In this document: piece by piece, positions 37,912 through 46,305 of the stretch
Layout of the letters: each line of letters opens with the position of its first letter
How positions within the stretch are numbered: position 1 is the first letter of the stretch
Origin: Alkalicoccobacillus plakortidis
GTDB lineage: Bacteria; Bacillota; Bacilli; Bacillales; Bacillaceae_D
Length of the DNA stretch: 64,000 nucleotides
Direction: 5' to 3'
NCBI RefSeq assembly: GCF_023703085.1
Contig: NZ_JAMQJY010000001.1
Location: forward strand, 2,418,001-2,482,000
Position numbers and translations under genes: made by a program
The notes under the pieces: model-generated
What the model was told of the DNA's origin: nothing
The model's database searches: none
What the model saw: the letters and a program-made list of their open reading frames with translations, nothing else

Positions 37912-40208
37912 TTGAATAATCAAGTGAAGCAATGGTTAAATGACCTGACGATAGAAGAAAAAGCGGAGTTATGTAGTGGTAAGGATTTCTGGACAACACA
38001 AGCCGTTGAGCGATTAGGCATCCCTTCCATTATGATGACGGACGGCCCACATGGACTGCGTAAGCAGGCTGGTGAATCCGATCACCTAGGTTTAAATGAA
38101 AGTGTTCCTGCTACCTGCTTTCCCTCAGCAGTAAGCCTTGCCTCAACGTGGAATCGTGACCTGATCTACGATGTGGGGGTGGCTTTAGGTAAGGAGGCCC
38201 GAAAAGAAGAGGTGGCTGTTCTTCTCGGCCCAGGTGCAAATATCAAACGTTCGCCGCTATGCGGTCGCAACTTCGAATACTTTTCGGAGGATCCGTACGT
38301 TTCTGCGCAGCTCGCAGCAGCTCATATTAAAGGTGTACAGAGTGAGGGCGTAGGTGCTTCTCTTAAGCACTTTGCTGTAAACAATCAGGAGCACCGCCGC
38401 ATGAGTGTTGATGCTGTAGTTGATGAACGAACACTGCGCGAGATCTATCTAGCTAGTTTTGAAGGCGCAGTAAAAGAAGCGCAGCCATGGACAGTTATGT
38501 GCTCTTATAATCTGGTTAACGGAGAGTATGCCTCAGAGCATAAGCGTTTGTTAACAACAATCCTTCGTGATGAGTGGGGATTTGATGGTCTTGTTGTCTC
38601 TGACTGGGGAGCGGTGAATGAACGTGCCGCTGGTGTAGGAGCTGGTATGGATTTAGAGATGCCAACATCAAACGGGGTAGGAACTCAGAAAATCCTTAAT
38701 GCGATAGAACAGGGTGAGCTTGACGAACAAGCTCTTGATTATGCTGTCACTCGCATTTTGAATTTGGTTGTTAAGTCTTCCTCTCAAAAGGATCTAGTAG
38801 ATGTTGATATGGATGCACAGCACAGCTTGCACGAAAAGTTGCTAGAGAGGCTGTTGTTCTTTTAAAAAACGAGGGTGACCTGCTTCCTCTTCAAAAGAGT
38901 CAGAGCGTTGCCGTGATAGGTGAGCTTGCTAAAAAGCCTCGATATCAAGGCGGAGGAAGTTCTCACATTAATCCGTATCAACTAGATAATGCTTATGATG
39001 AGCTCGCGCTTTATGCAGATTCGCTATCTTATGCACAAGGATATGACCTTGAAAAAGATAAAGAGGATGATCAGTTGATTCGTGAGGCAACAGATTGCGC
39101 ACGAGATGCAGAGGTAGCTATTTTGTTTGTTGGCTTGCCGGATCGCTATGAGTCTGAGGGATTTGATCGAGATCATATGTCTCTACCAACCAACCATGAA
39201 GCCTTAATCCACTCTGTTTTAGACGCACAGCCAAACACCATTGTGATTCTAAGCAACGGCTCGCCTGTTGAAATGCCTTGGGTCGATGATATGCCATCTA
39301 TTATTGAAGGGTACCTAGGTGGACAAGCAGGCGGTGGCGCTGTTGCAGATGTCTTATATGGCGTTGAATCTCCTTCCGGTAAATTAGCTGAGACGTTCCC
39401 AGTAAAAGTTGAGGATAACCCATCCTATCTTTATTTCCCGGGAGAAGATGATCGCGTCGAGTATCGAGAGGGGATTTTCGTTGGCTATCGCTACTATGAC
39501 ACCAAAAAGGTCAAACCACTGTTTCCTTTTGGTCATGGGTTAAGCTATACAACGTACTCTTATGAAAACATGACTGTTTCTAGCCATGAACTGAATGATT
39601 CAGAAAAAGTTACGGTTACGGTTACGGTTACGGTTACGGTTCAAGTTAAAAATACGGGGTCCGTAAAAGGAAAAGAAATCGTTCAATTATACGTGCACGA
39701 CAAGCAATCATCTGTTGTTCGACCGGAGAAAGAACTTAAAGCATTTGATAAGGTCGAGCTTGAACCTGGTGAAACAAAAGAGGTTCACCTTGGATTAGAT
39801 CGTCGTGCCTTTGCCTACTACAATATGGATAAAGAAGACTGGTCAGTAGAAAGCGGAGAATTTGAATTAAGAGTTGGACCATCTTCTGCTGAAATTGCAC
39901 TTACGGAAACCATCTCAATTACGTCTTCTGAGCCAACAAGTTTTGAAGTGACTCGTAAATCAACGATTGGTGATTTAATGCAGTCTGAACATGCAGACAA
40001 GCTGAATCAATGGCTGGAGAGTCATTTTGGCGATAGTCCTTTTACTCCAAATGAAGAAACAGAAGCGAAAAGTGAAGAAGGTGGTTCTGACATGATGAGC
40101 GAAATGCTTAAATATATGCCTCTTCGTGCACTAGTGAATTTCCAACCTTCAAAAGAAGCAAATGAAGCACTCGAGCAGTTTATAAAAGAATGTAATCAAT
40201 CAGAGTAA
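37912..40208 (+). CDS. GH3 beta-glucosidase, one frameshift
   Basis: Glycoside hydrolase family 3 enzyme of about 765 residues without a signal peptide, so cytoplasmic: (alpha/beta)8 barrel, alpha/beta sandwich, then a fibronectin-III-like domain. The nucleophile Asp is in Leu-Val-Val-Ser-Asp-Trp-Gly, and Lys-His substrate residues are in Ser-Leu-Lys-His-Phe-Ala-Val-Asn-Asn. A single missing base near 38830 splits it between the barrel and the sandwich; the continuation reads [14 protein letters not shown]. TTG start with AAGGAGG. A hexanucleotide repeat lies in the third domain. Divergent from the second sugar-uptake operon. Confidence 0.9.
39609..39638 (+). repeat. Five in-frame copies of GTTACG inside the GH3 gene
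   Basis: Five perfect copies of the hexamer encode alternating Val-Thr in a beta strand of the fibronectin-III-like domain. Copy-number change by slippage would keep the frame and only lengthen the strand. Confidence 0.9.
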
Positions 40209-40210
40209 AT

Positions 40211-40250
40211 AAAAGGGCTAATGATTCGATCCTGAATCATTAGCCCTTTT
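40211..40250. terminator. Bidirectional terminator between GH3 and glutaminase genes
   Basis: AAAAGGGCTAATGATTC pairs perfectly with GAATCATTAGCCCTTTT around a 6-base loop, with A and T runs on opposite sides. Confidence 0.92.
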
Positions 40251-40261
40251 ACCTTTTTCTC

Positions 40262-41191
40262 TTAAAACATACTCAATGAATACTTTTTCGACATCATTTC
40301 CAGCAGTTTGATTCCCGCAATGCTGTTCCCTTTGTCGTCTAATGCAGGTCCACATATGGCAATCCCACATTTCCTCGGAAGGGAGCCCATTACTCCACCC
40401 GCAACACCACTTTTAGCAGGAATTCCAACCTTAATCGCAAACTCTCCTGATGCATTATACATTCCACAAGTCACCATAAACGTTTTACATATGCGAGCAA
40501 TATCCCATGGAATGATCTGTTCACCTGTTACAGGATCTGCTCCATCCATCGCTAAGACACAGCCAACCCGAGCCAAATCCAAACAGTTCATTTCTATTGC
40601 ACATTGCTTCGTATACAAATCCATTAATTCCTCAACTGGTTCATCAATAACACCATGTTGCTTCATAAAATAACAAAGTGACCGGTTAAGGTGTCCCGTC
40701 TCAAGTTCAGATTGAGCAATGATTTGATTATATGTAATAGATGGATTACCTGAGAGCTTCCTAATAAAAGAAAGCAACCGTTGTAACCTATCCTCCACGC
40801 TCTCTCCAACAATCATATGTGTAATCGCCAAAGCACCTGCATTAATCATTGGATTTAATGGTTTCGAGGGCTTATTTGTTTCAAGCTTGGCAATTGAATT
40901 AAATGGATCTCCTGTTGGCTCTTGACCGACATGATCAAATACATATTCTTCGCCACGGTCCATTAAAGCAAGAGCTAGTGTTAACACCTTCGAGATGCTC
41001 TGTAACGTGAAATTTTCAGCTGTATCGCCTGCTGAATAACAGCGCCCATCCGGATAATAGAGTGCCACTGAGAGCTTATCTTCATCAGCGTCGGCAAGAG
41101 CCGGTATGTAATCTGCAACCTTCCCATATTTCGTCTGCTGCTTTGCTTCCTCAACTAACGCCTCTAGTTCATTGTTTGATTGACATCTCAT
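40262..41191 (-). CDS. glsA: Glutaminase
   Basis: Serine-dependent beta-lactamase-fold glutaminase (about 309 residues) that converts glutamine to glutamate and ammonia. Catalytic motif Gln-Ser-Ile-Ser-Lys-Val near residue 65, Asn-Pro-Met-Ile-Asn-Ala-Gly-Ala, and Lys-Ser-Gly-Val-Ala-Gly-Gly near the C-terminus. The GTG at 41200 overlaps the GGAG; ATG 41191 is spaced eight bases from it. Single gene. Confidence 0.92.
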   Translation of the reverse strand: MRCQSNNELEALVEEAKQQTKYGKVADYIPALADADEDKLSVALYYPDGRCYSAGDTAENFTLQSISKVLTLALALMDRGEEYVFDHVGQEPTGDPFNSIAKLETNKPSKPLNPMINAGALAITHMIVGESVEDRLQRLLSFIRKLSGNPSITYNQIIAQSELETGHLNRSLCYFMKQHGVIDEPVEELMDLYTKQCAIEMNCLDLARVGCVLAMDGADPVTGEQIIPWDIARICKTFMVTCGMYNASGEFAIKVGIPAKSGVAGGVMGSLPRKCGIAICGPALDDKGNSIAGIKLLEMMSKKYSLSMF

Positions 41192-41330
41192 TATATCCAC
41201 TCCAATTTCTACATATGTCTATAGATTAGATTATCCAATAACATTTATTTCTATAAACTCATAGTAGCACTAAAGCCTATATACCATAAATGAATATGAT
41301 AGATAGGCTCCCGTGCGTGTCATTTATTTC

Positions 41331-42501
41331 TTAGTTTTTATCCATATTGTAGCTAATAAAAGAAAGTACGGAAGCAATTAATGCACAAGCACCACCAACA
41401 AGTGCAAGATATGGCAAGCTTCCATTAGCAACGACCAGTCCACCTAATGCAGATCCAAGCGTTATACCTACGTTAACTGAAACAGGAGTTAAAGAGGATG
41501 CAAGGTCTCTTGCTCCAGTAGAATACGCTTCTGCCTTATCCATCAGATACACTTGAATGGTTGCGTTCATCATATAAAGTGTAATAGCCATCAGCATAAT
41601 ACTAATTAAACCTGCGACCGTGAATCCCATCGTAACAAATAAAGAAGCGATAATAAGTGCTTGTACAATAAAGGCATAACGTAAATGACCAATGCCTTTA
41701 CTGCTTGCAATTTTACCAAGCCAAGAAGTTACTTCCAATCGAAAAAACACCGTATACAAGTAAGACAAGCCCTACTGAATGAGAGGCGATTCCTAGTTCT
41801 CCCTCCAAGATCGGGGCAATATACGTGTAAATCGCATATGTTCCAGCAATACTAAACGTCGGAATAAAAAAAGCTATTAAGATCTTTGGATCCTTAAATA
41901 AAACAAGCTGTTGCTTAATAGAGCTTCCACCACTCGATTTTAACTTTGGCAGAACAAATAGAGAGATGATAAATGCCACTAAACCAAGTGCCGCTGTGGC
42001 CCAAAACGTAAGATGCCAAGAACCTAGCTGCCCAATAAACGTTCCAAGAGGCACACCTAATACATTAGCAATGGTAAATCCAGCAAAGATCAGTGCGATG
42101 ACAGATGACCTTTTTGCTGCAGGCATTGTATCACTCGCAATGGTCATGGCTAGGGCAGTGAGAACTCCACTAGCAGCAGCTGTAAGAATTCGTGCCGTTA
42201 GTAGCACATTAAATGAAGAAGTTAAGGCACTAACTACATTTCCTAAGATAAAGAAACCAATTAAAATTAACATAAGTGGGTATTTTGGAAATCTACTTAC
42301 CCATCCTGTAAGTAATGGCGTACCCACCGCATAAGCAATTGCAAATCCAGAAACTAATGTGCCCGCTGCAGCTATACTTACATTTAGATCCTGCGCTACC
42401 TCTGACAATAATCCTACAATAACAAACTCACTTGTTCCCATTACAAATGTAAGTAATGTTAGAGTAAAAGCCAATATCTTTTGTTGCTTCGTTAATACCA
42501 T
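41331..42501 (-). CDS. MFS transporter (AraJ/DHA1-like), one frameshift
   Basis: A 12-helix major facilitator of about 389 residues, probable drug or sugar efflux. N-terminal Gly-Thr-Ser-Glu-Phe-Val-Ile-Val-Gly-Leu and the motif-A-like loop place it in the AraJ/YdhP group. The two frames join when one base is removed at 41716-41721 (GCTTGG to GCTGG), giving Asn-Phe-Leu-Ala-Gly-Lys-Ile-Ala-Ser. ATG 42501 with GGTGGAG. Shares an operator with the ArsR gene upstream, which probably represses it. Confidence 0.87.
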
Positions 42502-42527
42502 ATAAATCTCCACCCCTATATCTATTA

Positions 42528-42543
42528 ATCGGAATATACCGAT
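42528..42543. promoter_or_regulatory. Operator copy before the MFS gene
   Basis: ATCGG-AATATA-CCGAT, nearly identical to the dyad in the arsR promoter (ATCGG-AATAAA-CCGAT on the minus strand). It is located about 30 bases upstream of the MFS start codon, where binding would block transcription. Confidence 0.75.
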
Positions 42544-42589
42544 ATATATAAACAAAAAAAGAAATCCCTCATGGATTTCTCGAACTTCT

Positions 42590-42904
42590 TTACAGCTCTA
42601 CATCCAAATATTGAACTAACTTCTTAATCGTGTTTTCATTCCTTCTATAGTATGTCCACTGATTATAGCGCACAGACTCAAGCAAACCTGCTCGTTGCAT
42701 CATTGCCAAATGTTGAGAAACTGTCGACTGGGACGCTTGAACCTTCTCTTGAATATCTCCTACGCAAACCCCTCCTTTATAGTGAACCTCCTTTGGAAGA
42801 TGAGCTTGTTGTTTTGGAAAATACTTCTCCGGTTCTTTAAGCCATTGCAGAATCTGCAGTCTCTTTTCATTGGAAAGTGCTTTTAATACCTCGATAATTT
42901 CCAT
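42590..42904 (-). CDS. ArsR-family winged-helix regulator
   Basis: About 104 residues. Start of helix 1 Glu-Val-Leu-Lys-Ala-Leu-Ser-Asn-Glu-Lys-Arg-Leu-Gln-Ile-Leu and recognition helix Ser-Gln-Ser-Thr-Val-Ser-Gln-His-Leu are typical. A single Cys (Gly-Val-Cys-Val) precedes the recognition helix, so metal sensing by the classic Cys-Val-Cys motif is not supported. The frame extends to 43054, but the ATG at 42904 coincides with the predicted transcription start and has no Shine-Dalgarno, so the mRNA may be leaderless. Likely represses itself and the MFS gene downstream. Confidence 0.85.
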   Translation of the reverse strand: MEIIEVLKALSNEKRLQILQWLKEPEKYFPKQQAHLPKEVHYKGGVCVGDIQEKVQASQSTVSQHLAMMQRAGLLESVRYNQWTYYRRNENTIKKLVQYLDVEL

Positions 42905-42910
42905 GGACAC

Positions 42911-42939
42911 ATTATATATCGGTTTATTCCGATATTCAA
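42911..42939 (-). promoter_or_regulatory. arsR promoter with the operator in its spacer
   Basis: -35 TTGAAT (42934-42939), spacer exactly 17, -10 TATAAT (42911-42916). The palindrome ATATCGG-TTTATT-CCGATAT (42916-42935) fills the spacer. Six bases follow the -10 before the ATG at 42904, which puts +1 on the A of the start codon. Confidence 0.8.
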
Positions 42940-43023
42940 CTATATGTTCTTTTATTCCTAAGAGATGTCTGCCGTTCCTCCTCATTTCCTGACTCAATAT
43001 ACTATACAAAGGAGGCATGGAAT

Positions 43024-43641
43024 ATGTATTCATATCTAGCAATAGGTGATTCACTCACAACGGGTGTTGGCTCAACAAACGGCGGATTTGTTCTACCTTA
43101 TCGAAGCATGGCTACCGAGAGACTAGAACAACCGATTTACATCCATCAATTAGCAAAAAGCGGATTAACCTGTGAACAAATCGTTCGCTTAGCATCCAAA
43201 CATAGAAAACAAATCTATCACGCTAATATCATTACCATAACAGCAGGAGGCAATAACTTTATAGATGCCCTAAAATACATGCAACGAACGGGATCAATGG
43301 CGCATTTACCACATACCGCGTCAACTGTGTACCAGTGCTTGTATACACTGATACATCTAATTGAGGAGACGAAAAAAACGAGCACAAAACCCTATATCAT
43401 CCGAATTTTCAACCTGTACAACCCATTACTAGAAAGCCCTGAGCTCAATCAACTTTTAACTACATTTAACCGTAGCTTATATACATTTGAACAGAATCGT
43501 CATGTGCGTGTTGTTGATGTTAGCTCTATTTTTGATCGGCGAAACAATGGATATCTATCAAGAGATGGTGTTCATCCAAACAACCGAGGATACGAGCAAA
43601 TGGCAGTTGCGGCTTATCGGACGGGGTTTTATCCTTTGTGA
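43024..43641 (+). CDS. SGNH/GDSL-family hydrolase
   Basis: 205-residue esterase/lipase-type hydrolase. The nucleophile Ser is in Gly-Asp-Ser-Leu at residues 8-11, the block III oxyanion residues are in Gly-Gly-Asn-Asn, and the catalytic Asp-His pair is in Asp-Gly-Val-His-Pro-Asn near the C-terminus. No signal peptide, so cytoplasmic or exported by another route. AAAGGAGG before the ATG. Its start overlaps the unused 5' extension of the divergent ArsR frame. Confidence 0.88.
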   Translation: MYSYLAIGDSLTTGVGSTNGGFVLPYRSMATERLEQPIYIHQLAKSGLTCEQIVRLASKHRKQIYHANIITITAGGNNFIDALKYMQRTGSMAHLPHTASTVYQCLYTLIHLIEETKKTSTKPYIIRIFNLYNPLLESPELNQLLTTFNRSLYTFEQNRHVRVVDVSSIFDRRNNGYLSRDGVHPNNRGYEQMAVAAYRTGFYPL

Positions 43642-43649
43642 CCTATATT

Positions 43650-43682
43650 AAAAAACCCTTAATTTTAATTTTTATTAAGGGC
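43650..43682 (-). terminator. Terminator after the ligase remnant
   Basis: On the minus strand CCCTTAAT and ATTAAGGG pair and are followed by TTTTTT. Confidence 0.75.
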
Positions 43683-43726
43683 AAAACACGTATAAATTTA
43701 TGATGTCACACTTGAAGTTGCTCTGA

Positions 43727-44253
43727 TTAAATATAATGACTTAATTTTTGATCTAACCCGTCCTGTTCTCTATAGTAGTTTACTTGTTCCCGTAATCCCT
43801 TCACCACAAAAGAGATCATATCCTTTTGCTGACCTTCTAACCTCTCGGGATAGATTAAATAGAAACACACTTTTTCTTTGCGTTCATGCAGCGGTTTCGA
43901 GGTAAACGTTTGTGCTGGTGGTAAAGACTATCAAACGCCACAAATTGAAGGGGGACTTGATCAACCAATTTCTTTGATCGGGAGCGCAGCTGCAACGCTT
44001 CAAAGTCCGGCTTCCCTTCATCGTCCAGGGCAATAAGTTCGCCATCGAGCATCGTTCCCTCTTCAATCTCATTTTCCAGGAGTTCCGGGTACATCGTTGT
44101 AACCTCGTTTCGATGCCTGGTGAAAAGTCTTGTTTTTCCTTCAAAGCGGCTCATGATCATTCTATGGCCATCGTGCTTTAATTCTGTGATGCACTCTATA
44201 TCGTTATCCGGTGGTTCCGGTAAGGATTGTAACAGCATGGGTGACTTAAACAT
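43727..44253 (-). pseudogene. Remnant of an ATP-dependent DNA ligase
   Basis: N-terminal half of a LigD-like or stand-alone ATP-dependent ligase adenylation domain. The nucleophile Lys is in Glu-Leu-Lys-His-Asp-Gly-His-Arg (residues 24-31), motif III is in Leu-Asp-Gly-Glu-Leu-Ile-Ala-Leu, then Phe-Val-Ala-Phe-Asp. A frameshift near 43905 is followed in another frame by Ser-Lys-Pro-Leu-His-Glu-Arg-Lys and then about 45 residues that do not resemble a ligase, ending at 43727. Motifs IV-V and the OB fold are absent, so the protein cannot ligate. The tail may come from another gene joined by deletion. ATG preceded by AAGGAG. Confidence 0.72.
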
Positions 44254-44364
44254 TAAGTATCCAACTCCTTACTACCATTGTAAAACTTTTATGTGTATTA
44301 TTTATATGGTAATGATAGGTAGGTTTGATAGAATAAATAGAACGTGTATTATCTAAGTTTTTGC

Positions 44365-44898
44365 CTATAGTCTGATATTAACATTGAACTTTTCCTGTAT
44401 AAGTTGATTCAATTTATCTCTTTCTTCTAAAGGGAAATCCTTCGGGAATTTTGGGAACATAACTGTTTTTTTACATTCATTTATGTACATATAAACGTAC
44501 AAGTCGTCTGTATCCACAATAGAAAACTCAGTCCACTTATATTGTTTTTCATTAATCTCAATAAACTCTTCATTGTATGTAAATGTACGTTTCCCTACAA
44601 AATTCTTATGTACATTTTTTTTATAAGAGACTTTTTTTTCTTTTTTTGCAAAAACGTCATCATAACGCTGATACCCAAGGACCGCTATTGAAACTACTGC
44701 AAGATTTGCAAAGAATAAATATAGATATTCACCAGGGTACAGTATACCCAAATAGATAGTGAAGATTGCATAACCAACCACAAGTAGAATAGAGAATATT
44801 AAACCAATGCGTTTGCGTTTCTTATAATATGGATGGTGCTTTACGAGGTTATCCACCCATCTTTCAAACGCTTCGTTGTCTAATTCATAAGTAAAAAT
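44365..44898 (-). CDS. YcxB-like membrane protein, possible ATT start
   Basis: Small protein with two transmembrane helices (about residues 31-50 and 57-75 of the extended form) and a C-terminal soluble beta domain (Phe-Thr-Tyr-Asn-Glu-Glu-Phe-Ile-Glu-Ile, Tyr-Lys-Trp-Thr-Glu-Phe), the pattern of YcxB-like proteins of unknown function. The first conventional start is GTG 44856, which has no ribosome binding site. The coding pattern continues upstream (Phe-Thr-Tyr-Glu-Leu-Asp-Asn-Glu-Ala-Phe-Glu-Arg-Trp) to an ATT at 44896-44898, seven bases after a strong AGGAGGG. Either ATT is used or an ATG was lost or misread. Confidence 0.65.
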   Translation of the reverse strand: MFTYELDNEAFERWVDNLVKHHPYYKKRKRIGLIFSILLVVGYAIFTIYLGILYPGEYLYLFFANLAVVSIAVLGYQRYDDVFAKKEKKVSYKKNVHKNFVGKRTFTYNEEFIEINEKQYKWTEFSIVDTDDLYVYMYINECKKTVMFPKFPKDFPLEERDKLNQLIQEKFNVNIRL

Positions 44899-44986
44899 TC
44901 CTTTTCCCTCCTAAAGTAGCTACTTTTTTTATCCCTATATATATAGCAACATATTTTGTTTTTATCAACCTTTTTCCACATTTCCC

Positions 44987-45191
44987 TTACACTTCAAACA
45001 CTCGATTCATTGCTATTTTTCCGTATAACGCAATCACTTTTCCATTTTTACTCTCCCATTTTTCGTTATGTACAATTGGTATAGAGAATTGGCCCTCCAT
45101 AAAACGTCATAAGCAAGGATAGCTGATTCGTTTTTATCTCCTCCGGACGATATATCTCTTCATATCTACTGTTGAGTTCCTTTAAATCCAT
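44987..45191 (-). CDS. Small protein downstream of the integrase, frameshifted
   Basis: I do not recognise it. ATG 45191 follows GAGGGGAG. The frame runs about 40 residues, then needs one base removed near 45077 (AATTG to AATG) to continue Val-His-Asn-Glu-Lys-Trp-Glu-Ser-Lys-Asn-Gly-Lys-Val-Ile-Ala-Leu-Tyr-Gly to a stop at 44987, for about 67 residues. It lies 23 bases after the integrase gene on the same strand, so the two are probably cotranscribed. Soluble, no Cys or signal peptide. Confidence 0.5.
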
Positions 45192-45214
45192 TTTTGACTC
45201 CCCTCTTTCATCTA

Positions 45215-45781
45215 TTACAGCATGAATGATTTTAAATTGTTTTCAACCTCTTCTTCCAGGATACCAATATAGGTCAGTGTTACTTTTGGGTGAGAATGGT
45301 TAAAGATCATTTGCAGCTCGGCCACATCTTTAAATTGCTTATAATGCCAATAGCCAAACGTCTTTCTCATCGTGTGAGTGCTAATGCCTTCCGGAATGTC
45401 GGACATATCCCCGGCTTTAATAGGTTGCCGATATGCTTGGACCCTTGAAATCGGGTTCTCCCCTTTTCGACTAGGGAACAACCAGGAGGATTCCGGAAGA
45501 GACTCAACATAAATAGCCAACTCATCATATACATTTGATAAATAGATCGTACGTGGCTTTCTCGTTTTTCCTTCACGGATAACGACCTTTTATTTTCCTT
45601 GAACGTCGGCCACTTTTAACCGCAGCAAGTCCCCTACTCTCAAACCCGTATTAATGCCTAAAAGGAAAAGAATATAATCACGCTCTGAACAGTGACGTTT
45701 AAACGACCATTTCATGTCCTGGATTAATTCGAGTGATCGTAATGGCTGCACGTTCTTAATTTCGTCTGCTTTTGAATCCAC
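45215..45781 (-). pseudogene. Small tyrosine recombinase/integrase with an in-frame stop
   Basis: A minimal tyrosine recombinase of about 188 codons. The catalytic Arg is in Asn-Thr-Gly-Leu-Arg-Val-Gly-Asp, then the box II residues Gly-x-x-Thr-His-Thr-x-Arg-Lys-Thr-Phe-Gly (His, Arg), the second His in Phe-Asn-His-Ser-His, and the nucleophile Tyr in Thr-Leu-Thr-Tyr-Ile-Gly. A TAA at 45590-45592 interrupts it after Asp-Val-Gln-Gly-Lys; reading continues in the same frame with Lys-Val-Val-Ile-Arg-Glu-Gly-Lys-Thr. So this is a nonsense codon, not a frameshift. GTG start with GGAG. All catalytic residues are present. Confidence 0.8.
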
Positions 45782-45849
45782 AGAGGATACTCCTTATAGC
45801 GTTTTGAATTTAACTTATTTATGTAATTTTTTACCATAGATAAAAAGAA

Positions 45850-45872
45850 AAAAGGCTAGAATTTAGCCTTTT
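45850..45872. terminator. Hairpin with A and T arms upstream of the integrase
   Basis: AAAAGGCTA pairs with TAGCCTTTT around a 5-base loop in the 237-base gap between the integrase start and the small membrane protein gene. It may insulate the two divergent units. Confidence 0.55.
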
Positions 45873-46018
45873 CCAATGTAACAAAAGAACTAAAATGTAA
45901 CTTTTGCAATTCACTCAAACTTATCTTTTCTCAATTAATTCACTTGAATAGATATTAATAACTACACGATTAGGGTAAGCATTAAATAAGTTAAAAAATA
46001 TAGTCAAGGAGTGGTTTT

Positions 46019-46222
46019 ATGAAAAACTTGTTCTTAATGTTATTTTTCTTGTTCTTTGGAATTGTAGGAGGATACTTAGTGCCTTTATTTCTACACGATA
46101 TAAGTAATTTTCCAATTGAACTACCAGTATGTGTGTTACTAGGGATGGTTCTTTCAATGCAAATTTTGAATTATATGACTCAAAGTGGTTTGTTAGAAAA
46201 AATAACAAAAAAAATTACCTAA
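46019..46222 (+). CDS. Small two-helix membrane protein
   Basis: 67 residues with hydrophobic segments at about 4-26 and 33-52 and a short basic C-terminus (Lys-Ile-Thr-Lys-Lys-Ile-Thr). AAGGAG lies seven bases before the ATG, so it is likely translated. I recognise no family; the shape would fit a small transporter-accessory or immunity-type protein, which is only a guess. It precedes the broken secreted-protein gene by about 80 bases on the same strand. Confidence 0.6.
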   Translation: MKNLFLMLFFLFFGIVGGYLVPLFLHDISNFPIELPVCVLLGMVLSMQILNYMTQSGLLEKITKKIT

Positions 46223-46305
46223 ATCTAGATATTAGGTTTATTAATTACATCAAAAGGAAAGTGGTAAATATGAACTAAAAATTATAAAAGAAGCGAGGTT
46301 TTCAA

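Noticed and set aside
45215..45781. Prophage or integrative element
   Set aside because: Only one small recombinase is present; no phage structural, replication or transfer genes and no attachment-site duplications are recognisable.
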